Origin: [Erwinia] mediterraneensis
GTDB taxonomy: Bacteria > Pseudomonadota > Gammaproteobacteria > Enterobacterales > Enterobacteriaceae
Assembly: GCF_900604315.1 (NCBI RefSeq)
Contig: NZ_LR026978.1
Coordinates: 1,199,527 to 1,263,526 of the forward strand
Reading direction: 5' to 3'
Length of the DNA stretch: 64,000 nucleotides
The translations under genes and the position numbers were made by a program. Numbering within the stretch: position 1 is the stretch's first letter; each line of letters starts with the position of its first letter. The notes beneath the pieces were generated by a model that saw only the letters and a list, made by a program, of their open reading frames with translations, had not been told where the DNA came from and did not search any database. Positions 58,652 through 64,000 of the stretch are shown here, one piece after another.

Positions 58652-60157
58652 TTAACCCAGGGTCGGCATACTGAACTCAGAGACGGTGTGCTGCCCGCTC
58701 GGCCAGCGCGCCGTGGCAGTTTTCATCCGGGTGTAGAAGCGTACGCCATCCGGGCCATGCACGTTTAAGGCACCGAAGACCGAACGTTTCCAGCCGCCGA
58801 AACTGTGAAATGCCATGGGCACCGGCACCGGCACGTTAATCCCCACCATGCCCGCCTGCACCTCCTGCACAAAATCACGGGCGATATGGCCGTTGCTGGT
58901 AAAGATGGCGCTGCCGTTACCGAACTCGTGACTGTTGACGATCGCCAGCGCGCTCGCATAGTCGGGAGCACGCATAATGCTCAGCACCGGGCCAAAAATC
59001 TCTTCACGCCAGATCACCATGTCAGGCGTTACGTTATCGAACAACGTGCCGCCAATGTAGTAGCCTTCCGCATATCCCTCGACCTGGAAGTTGCGGCCAT
59101 CCACCACCAGCTTCGCGCCCTCTTTCTCGCCCTGATCGATATAGCCCAGCACTTTTTTCTGATGGGCGACAGAAACCACCGGGCCCATTTCATTCTCTTC
59201 CGCGCCCTGGTTGATCCCGGGACCGATGCGCAGTGCTTTGACCAGCGGCGTAAGACGTGCAATCAGGGTATCCGCCGTCTCGTCACCCACCGCCACCACT
59301 ACAGGCAGCGCCATGCAACGTTCGCCTGCTGAGCCGTACGCGCCGCCCATAATGGCGTTCACAGTGGCGTCCAGATCGGCATCCGGCATCACAATGGCGT
59401 GGTTTTTCGCGGCGCCAAAGGCCTGTACACGTTTACCGTGGGCGCTGGCGGTTTTATAAATATGTTCCGCCACGCCTGAGGAGCCGACAAAACTCACCGC
59501 CTGAACGCGCGGATCGGTATAGAGCTGTTCCGCATCTTCATTGGAACAGTGAATGACGTTAAACACGCCGTCCGGCAGACCCGCTTCTTTCAGCAGTTCC
59601 GCCATGCGCACCGAGGCGGAGGGATCGAGCGCCGGCGGTTTCAGCACAAAGGTATTACCGCACGCCAGCGCGACAGGGAACATCCACATCGGCACCATCG
59701 CCGGGAAGTTAAACGGTGTAATGCCCGCTACCACCCCCAGCGGCTGCATCAGCGAGTAGCTGTCAACGCCGCTGCCCACGTTAGGGGAGTATTCCCCTTT
59801 CAGCAGATGCGGAATACCACAGGCGAACTCCACCACTTCCATACCGCGCGTCAGTTCCCCCAGCGCATCGGACCAGACTTTGCCATGTTCAGTGACAATC
59901 AGCTCCGCCAGTTCGTCACGATGCTGTTCCAGCAGCGCTTTGAAATTAAACATCACGCGGGCGCGACGCAGCGGTGAGGTTTTTGACCATTCCGGAAAGG
60001 CGTTATGCGCCACTTCAATCGCCGCAGCGACTTCTTCCGCACTGCTTTGCGTCAGTTCGCGCACCACTTTACCGGTCGCCGGATCGTAAACCGGGATAGT
60101 TTCGTTGCTGGCCCCGAAGGTGATTTGTCCGCCAATAAAGTTTCCCGTGATATTCAT
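58652..60157 (-). CDS. iolA: Methylmalonate-semialdehyde / malonate-semialdehyde dehydrogenase (CoA-acylating)
   Basis: Last step of the pathway: malonate semialdehyde to acetyl-CoA plus CO2, with NAD+ and CoA. The 501-residue aldehyde dehydrogenase has catalytic Cys281 in SAGERCMALP, the MmsA-type FGAAKNHAIVMPDADLD segment and VAGITPFNFPAMVPMWM. Also called mmsA. First gene of the iolAB unit and divergent from iolI. Confidence 0.95.
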   Translation of the reverse strand: MNITGNFIGGQITFGASNETIPVYDPATGKVVRELTQSSAEEVAAAIEVAHNAFPEWSKTSPLRRARVMFNFKALLEQHRDELAELIVTEHGKVWSDALGELTRGMEVVEFACGIPHLLKGEYSPNVGSGVDSYSLMQPLGVVAGITPFNFPAMVPMWMFPVALACGNTFVLKPPALDPSASVRMAELLKEAGLPDGVFNVIHCSNEDAEQLYTDPRVQAVSFVGSSGVAEHIYKTASAHGKRVQAFGAAKNHAIVMPDADLDATVNAIMGGAYGSAGERCMALPVVVAVGDETADTLIARLTPLVKALRIGPGINQGAEENEMGPVVSVAHQKKVLGYIDQGEKEGAKLVVDGRNFQVEGYAEGYYIGGTLFDNVTPDMVIWREEIFGPVLSIMRAPDYASALAIVNSHEFGNGSAIFTSNGHIARDFVQEVQAGMVGINVPVPVPMAFHSFGGWKRSVFGALNVHGPDGVRFYTRMKTATARWPSGQHTVSEFSMPTLG

Positions 60158-60571
60158 GCTGTTGCCTCTGTGAGTGTGTGAGTTCCCTGCAGGCGACCGC
60201 GATGCCGCAGCGCAACCTGCCCAGGCAAGACCAAACGCTTACAATGACGCTATTACAATGAAACAAATTTTTCAAATGGTAATTTTTGGAAGATTCTTTT
60301 TTAGCGGCATGGATCGCATTTTTTCGGCAACAGGGATGAGAGAGTCACAGCGCCCGGTGGTAAGCGTGCAACCCCCGCTCAGCCTGGGCTGCCTGATGCC
60401 CGCCAGCAGAGAGAAAAAGACTCTCTTCGCCGCTTATCAACGCAGTCAACAGCACGCAAAAATGAAATTTTTGCGAGTCAGATCCAATAATCTGCATTTC
60501 ATAATTCACTATTAATGAAATAAATGTTCTTTTTATGCCCATCTCAATCCCGTTATGACAGGAGCAGCAGC
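60158..60571. promoter_or_regulatory. Divergent iolA / iolI control region
   Basis: About 410 bases without a gene. Candidate operators are TGAAACAAATTTTTCA (60259-60274, a TGAAA/TTTCA inverted repeat), AATGAAATTTTTGCGAG (60461-60477), and ATTTCAT (60496-60502) paired with ATGAAAT (60515-60521) over a 12-base spacer. They resemble the sites before iolR and iolC. Confidence 0.5.
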
Positions 60572-61387
60572 ATGGCCATCGATCCCACCCGTTTCTGCAT
60601 CAATCGTAAAATTGCTCCAACACTTTCTCTTGACGCTTTTTTTCAGCTGGTGCAGCGGCTTGGCCTGAACAAAGTGGAACTGCGCAACGATATGCCTGGC
60701 GGCAAGGTAACGGACGATCTCAGCGCTGAGCAGCTGATAGCGCTGAAAGAGAAATACCATATTGAGATTGTCACCATTAACGCGCTCTATCCGTTTAACC
60801 GCCCGGATGACGCGCTGCTGGCAAAAGCAGAGGCGCTGCTGCAGGAGGCACAGCGCATTGGCGCGCAGGCGCTGGTGATGTGTCCGCTCAACGAGGGCGT
60901 GGAGATTACGCCGCAGGAAACGCTGACGGCGTTACAAAAGCTGGCGCCACTGTTTACCCGCTATAATATCCGGGGACTGGTCGAGCCGCTGGGATTCCCG
61001 GTCAGCTCGCTGCGTTCGCCTGTTCAGACGCAGCAGCTTATCCGCGATGCCGGCGTCCCCTTTCAGCTGCTGCTGGACACCTTTCACTATCATCTGTATG
61101 AAAACATCGGGCAGCCGCTGGCTGCATATCCTGACGTAAACCAGATTGGCCTGGTGCATCTTTCCGGCGTGGAGGATATGCGTCCCACGACTGAGCTGAC
61201 GGATGAAGAACGCATTATGCTGAACAACCGCGACGTGCTGAACAGCATAGCCCAGGTAAAACGGCTGGAGCGGCAGGGCTATAAAGGGCTCTATGCTTTT
61301 GAACCTTTCTCTTCACAGCTGACGGCGTGGACGGAGGCGGATATCGAACGTGAAATTCGCCATAGCATTGCGCTGTTACAGGAATAA
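60572..61387 (+). CDS. iolI: Inosose isomerase-like TIM-barrel protein
   Basis: A 271-residue protein from the ATG at 60572, which is preceded by CAGGAGCAG. Members interconvert 2-keto-myo-inositol and 1-keto-D-chiro-inositol, letting other inositol isomers enter the pathway. The divalent-metal TIM barrel has ligand-bearing stretches NIRGLVEPLGFP, LLLDTFHYHLYEN, LVHLSGVED and the C-terminal YAFEPFS. It is divergent from iolA and convergent with yhhS. Confidence 0.88.
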   Translation: MAIDPTRFCINRKIAPTLSLDAFFQLVQRLGLNKVELRNDMPGGKVTDDLSAEQLIALKEKYHIEIVTINALYPFNRPDDALLAKAEALLQEAQRIGAQALVMCPLNEGVEITPQETLTALQKLAPLFTRYNIRGLVEPLGFPVSSLRSPVQTQQLIRDAGVPFQLLLDTFHYHLYENIGQPLAAYPDVNQIGLVHLSGVEDMRPTTELTDEERIMLNNRDVLNSIAQVKRLERQGYKGLYAFEPFSSQLTAWTEADIEREIRHSIALLQE

Positions 61388-61476
61388 GCTGTTCTGTGCG
61401 GGCGTACCCGCCTGCATGTTCGTTTTCTTATCTGTTTTGTTCCGCTTCGGGCCTCGGTCGGAGGCCCTCTTTTCGC

Positions 61477-62682
61477 TTACTGCCGGCTCGCTGCGACGGA
61501 ACCTTTACTCAGCCTCAGGGTACAGGCCAGCGCCAGGCAAACCAGCAACGCGGTAAGCAGATAGACCAGCGGAATGCCCGCGAAGCTCATGATAAAACCG
61601 GCAATCGGCCCGGTAATTCCCAGCGAGAGATCCATAAAGGCGGTATAGGTCGCCAGCGCGCTGCCCTGATTCTGCGGCGGCACTTTTTTGACGGCCTCGA
61701 CGCCGATAGCCGGAAACACCAGCGAGAAACCAGCACCGGTAAGCAGCGCGCCCGCTTTCGCCATCCAGGGAGTCACCGCACCCCAGACCAGAAACAAGCC
61801 AATGGCTTCAACCAGCAGGCAGAGGCTGGCGACGCGCAGCCCACCATAGCGGTTGATGGCGTTGGGAAACAGCAGACGTGCGCCGACAAAGGCCACGCTG
61901 AACAGCGTGAGAGCAAAGGCTGCGCCATCCCAGCCTTTGTCGCGATAAAACAGCGTAATAAAGGTGGCGATAACACCAAAACCGGCTGAGCCCATGGCGA
62001 GGATCAGGCCAGGGCCATACACCTTGCCAAGCACGGCGCGAAACGGTAGCGGATCCGTTTTGCTGGCTTTAACAGAGGGGCGTGGCCAGGCAAACGCAAT
62101 CGCCAGCAGGCAGATCACGATAATAATGACGGACAGCAGCAGCAGACCGCCGCTGCGGAAGATCATTACACCCAGCGGAGCACCAATCGCCATGGCCCCA
62201 TAGGTGACGATACCGTTCCAGGAGATGACGCGTCCGATGTGCAGCGAACCCACACGTCCGACGCCCCAGAGCGTGGAACCGGTGCCTGCGAAGCTCTGTC
62301 CTACTCCCAGCACCAGACGCCCGACACAGAGCAGCGTCAGGCTCAGCACTGGCGTCGCCAGGGTTAACGCCGCCAGCACCGTACAGATGCCGCTGATCAG
62401 GCAACCAAACAGGCCGAATATCACCACTTTTTTCGCTCCCCAGAGGTCGGCATAACGACCCGCATGCGGTCGGCTGAGCAGCGTGGAAAGGTATTGCAGA
62501 CTGATCACCAGCCCGGCCCAGAAGGCGCTGTAACCGAGCGTGTCGTGTACAAAGCCAGGCAGTACCGCCAGCGGTAAGCCAATGGTCAGGTAGCTGGCAA
62601 AATTAAACATCACAATGGAAAGAATAAGCAGATTTAACCGTAAACCGCGCTGGGCCGGTTCCACTGCTGGTTGATCAGGCAT
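61477..62682 (-). CDS. yhhS: MFS transporter YhhS
   Basis: A 401-residue major facilitator superfamily protein with 12 predicted helices, close to E. coli YhhS throughout (FNFASYLTIGLPLAVLPGFVHD, LSRPHAGRYADLWG, GQSFAGTGSTLWGVGRVGS). The ATG at 62682 matches the E. coli start; a 45-residue extension upstream is not homologous. E. coli YhhS is an arabinose-like efflux family member with unproven substrate. Although it adjoins iolI it belongs to the ancestral dcrB-yhhS-yhhT order, so an inositol transport role should not be assumed. Confidence 0.9.
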   Translation of the reverse strand: MPDQPAVEPAQRGLRLNLLILSIVMFNFASYLTIGLPLAVLPGFVHDTLGYSAFWAGLVISLQYLSTLLSRPHAGRYADLWGAKKVVIFGLFGCLISGICTVLAALTLATPVLSLTLLCVGRLVLGVGQSFAGTGSTLWGVGRVGSLHIGRVISWNGIVTYGAMAIGAPLGVMIFRSGGLLLLSVIIIVICLLAIAFAWPRPSVKASKTDPLPFRAVLGKVYGPGLILAMGSAGFGVIATFITLFYRDKGWDGAAFALTLFSVAFVGARLLFPNAINRYGGLRVASLCLLVEAIGLFLVWGAVTPWMAKAGALLTGAGFSLVFPAIGVEAVKKVPPQNQGSALATYTAFMDLSLGITGPIAGFIMSFAGIPLVYLLTALLVCLALACTLRLSKGSVAASRQ

Positions 62683-62910
62683 GAGAAAGCACGCTCGTAT
62701 TGAGAAAAGATTACCGGAAATGTTCAATTTACACCATTTCCCGCCCCCCGCATTGTGCCGCGCTTGCGCCCCGCGTGGCCTGCTTTGTGGTACACGCGGT
62801 CTGATTAAGCCCGGCAAAACGCGGAAACCGGCTTTTTTTCATGCCGCAAATCAGTTGGTTAACGGGTTATCAGCTACACTTTTGCTGCCGGTACATTTTC
62901 AGGAGTGGGC

Positions 62911-63957
62911 ATGAGCGAACCCTTTCAACAAAAAATGGGTCAAAATATGTTGGTTAAGATGGCGATGCTGGTGATTATCCTGGCCGGTATACGCGCAGCC
63001 TCCGATATTCTGGTGCCCTTTCTTCTCGCCATCTTTCTGGCAATTATCCTTAATCCGCTGGTGACGATACTGCGCCGGCGTGGTTTGCGCCGCGGCGTGG
63101 CGATTACGCTGGTTATTACGGTGATCCTGATTGTTCTTCTGATGCTGGTGGCGGTGCTGGCCAGTTCGGTAAGCGAGTTCTCTGTTATCTATCCCCAGTT
63201 GCGCACCCTGCTGGAGCAAAAGCTGCTGGTGGTGCAGCATCTGGCGGCGGGCTTTAATCTCAATATTTCCACCACCTCTCTGGCGGAGCATTTTGATCCC
63301 AACGTCATGATGAATATGGCGACGCTGGTGCTGACCCAGTTTTCCGGGGCGATGACCAACATCGTGCTGCTGATCCTCACCGTGGTGTTTATGCTGTTTG
63401 AGGTGCACCATCTGCCCTATAAGCTGCGCAACGCCCTGATGAATCCGCAAATTCATATCGCCGGGCTGCACCGGGCGCTGAAAGGCGTGACGCACTATCT
63501 GGCGCTGAAAACCCTGATCAGCCTGATCACCGGTGTCGCCGTCTGGCTGACGCTGCTGCTGCTGGACGTGAAGTTTGCGCTGTTCTGGGGAGTGGTGGCG
63601 TTTATTCTTAATTTTATCCCTAATATCGGCCCAATTATCGCGGGTATCCCGCCGTTTGTGCAGGCGCTGGTGCTTAACAGCCTCACCGACGCGCTACTGG
63701 TAGCCGCCCTGTTTACTGCTATCCATATGGTGTTTGGCAATATGCTCGAGCCACGCCTGATGGGACGCGGCCTCGGCCTCTCCACACTGGTGGTCTTCCT
63801 GTCGTTGATTTTCTGGGGCTGGCTGTTGGGACCAGTGGGGATGCTGCTCTCGGTGCCGCTGACCAGCGTCTGCAAAATCCTGATGGAGACCACGCCGGGC
63901 GGCAGTCGCCTGGCGATTATGCTTGGCAACGGGCGTCCACCGCCGCGTAAAATATAA
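62911..63957 (+). CDS. yhhT: AI-2E family transporter YhhT
   Basis: A 348-residue inner-membrane protein of the PF01594 family, with about eight helices and the motifs FILNFIPNIGPIIAGIPP and GNMLEPRLMGRGLGLSTLVV. AGGAG stands 5 bases before the ATG at 62911. E. coli YhhT has no defined substrate; the family includes exporters of autoinducer-2 and of ions. Confidence 0.9.
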   Translation: MSEPFQQKMGQNMLVKMAMLVIILAGIRAASDILVPFLLAIFLAIILNPLVTILRRRGLRRGVAITLVITVILIVLLMLVAVLASSVSEFSVIYPQLRTLLEQKLLVVQHLAAGFNLNISTTSLAEHFDPNVMMNMATLVLTQFSGAMTNIVLLILTVVFMLFEVHHLPYKLRNALMNPQIHIAGLHRALKGVTHYLALKTLISLITGVAVWLTLLLLDVKFALFWGVVAFILNFIPNIGPIIAGIPPFVQALVLNSLTDALLVAALFTAIHMVFGNMLEPRLMGRGLGLSTLVVFLSLIFWGWLLGPVGMLLSVPLTSVCKILMETTPGGSRLAIMLGNGRPPPRKI

Positions 63958-64000
63958 AGGGGATACAGCCTGTTAGCGCCACACAATCATGCCAGCAGCG

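Noticed and set aside
61477-62682. YhhS as the inositol transporter of the iol cluster
   Set aside because: Its similarity and position follow the ancestral dcrB-yhhS-yhhT order of E. coli, which lacks the iol genes.

Overview
The window is chromosomal DNA from a gamma-proteobacterium of the Enterobacterales. Gene order follows the Escherichia coli bioH-to-yhhT segment closely: bioH, gntX, nfuA, malQ, glpRGE, glpD, glgBXCAP, asd, yhgN, gntRK, yhhW, ryhB, ggt, yhhA, ugpQ, livKHMGF, panM, rpoH, ftsYEX, rsmD, yhhLMN, tusA, yhhQ, dcrB, yhhS, yhhT. Several E. coli neighbours are missing (gntT, malP, malT, gntU, ugpBAEC, a second liv binding protein, zntA), and foreign blocks are added. This pattern suggests the Erwiniaceae (Pantoea/Erwinia/Mixta-like), but that is an inference from synteny and protein similarity, not a phylogeny.

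Layout. 1-8.4 kb: biotin, Fe-S, maltodextrin and glycerol-3-phosphate genes, with an IscR-type site before nfuA and a GlpR-type operator before glpD. 8.3-13.1 kb: an AT-rich accessory block between glpD and glgP. It holds a 1146-residue protein of unknown function with a possible papain-like Cys/His C-terminus, a 69-codon orphan coding fragment and a decayed glgP-like relic. 13.1-24.9 kb: the glycogen operon, asd and yhgN. 25.1-27.2 kb: a second AT-rich block encoding an F-box-like protein and a small exported protein. 27.3-33.2 kb: gluconate genes, pirin, the Fur-controlled sRNA RyhB (recognised from its conserved core and terminator), ggt, yhhA and ugpQ. 33.3-48.0 kb: branched-chain amino acid transport, panM, the heat-shock sigma factor, the ftsYEX divisome/SRP operon, and tusA, yhhQ and dcrB. 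A probable preQ1-I riboswitch precedes yhhQ.

48.0-61.4 kb: a complete myo-inositol catabolic cluster (iolE, iolH-like, iolG, iolD, iolC fused to a DUF2090 domain, RpiR-type iolR, iolB, iolA, iolI) inserted between dcrB and yhhS. Its promoter regions share ATTTCAT/ATGAAAT inverted half-sites, which are candidate IolR operators. The iolC-iolR gap carries a 12-unit, 54-bp palindromic tandem array split by a GC-rich block. No inositol transporter is present in the window.

A dispersed, highly structured repeat of about 176 bp occurs four times (after gntK, after rpoH, and twice in tandem after iolB). Each copy or pair lies directly downstream of a minus-strand gene, with its right edge in the U-tract of that gene's terminator. 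The F-box-like protein, the 1146-residue protein and this repeat are the least explained parts of the window.
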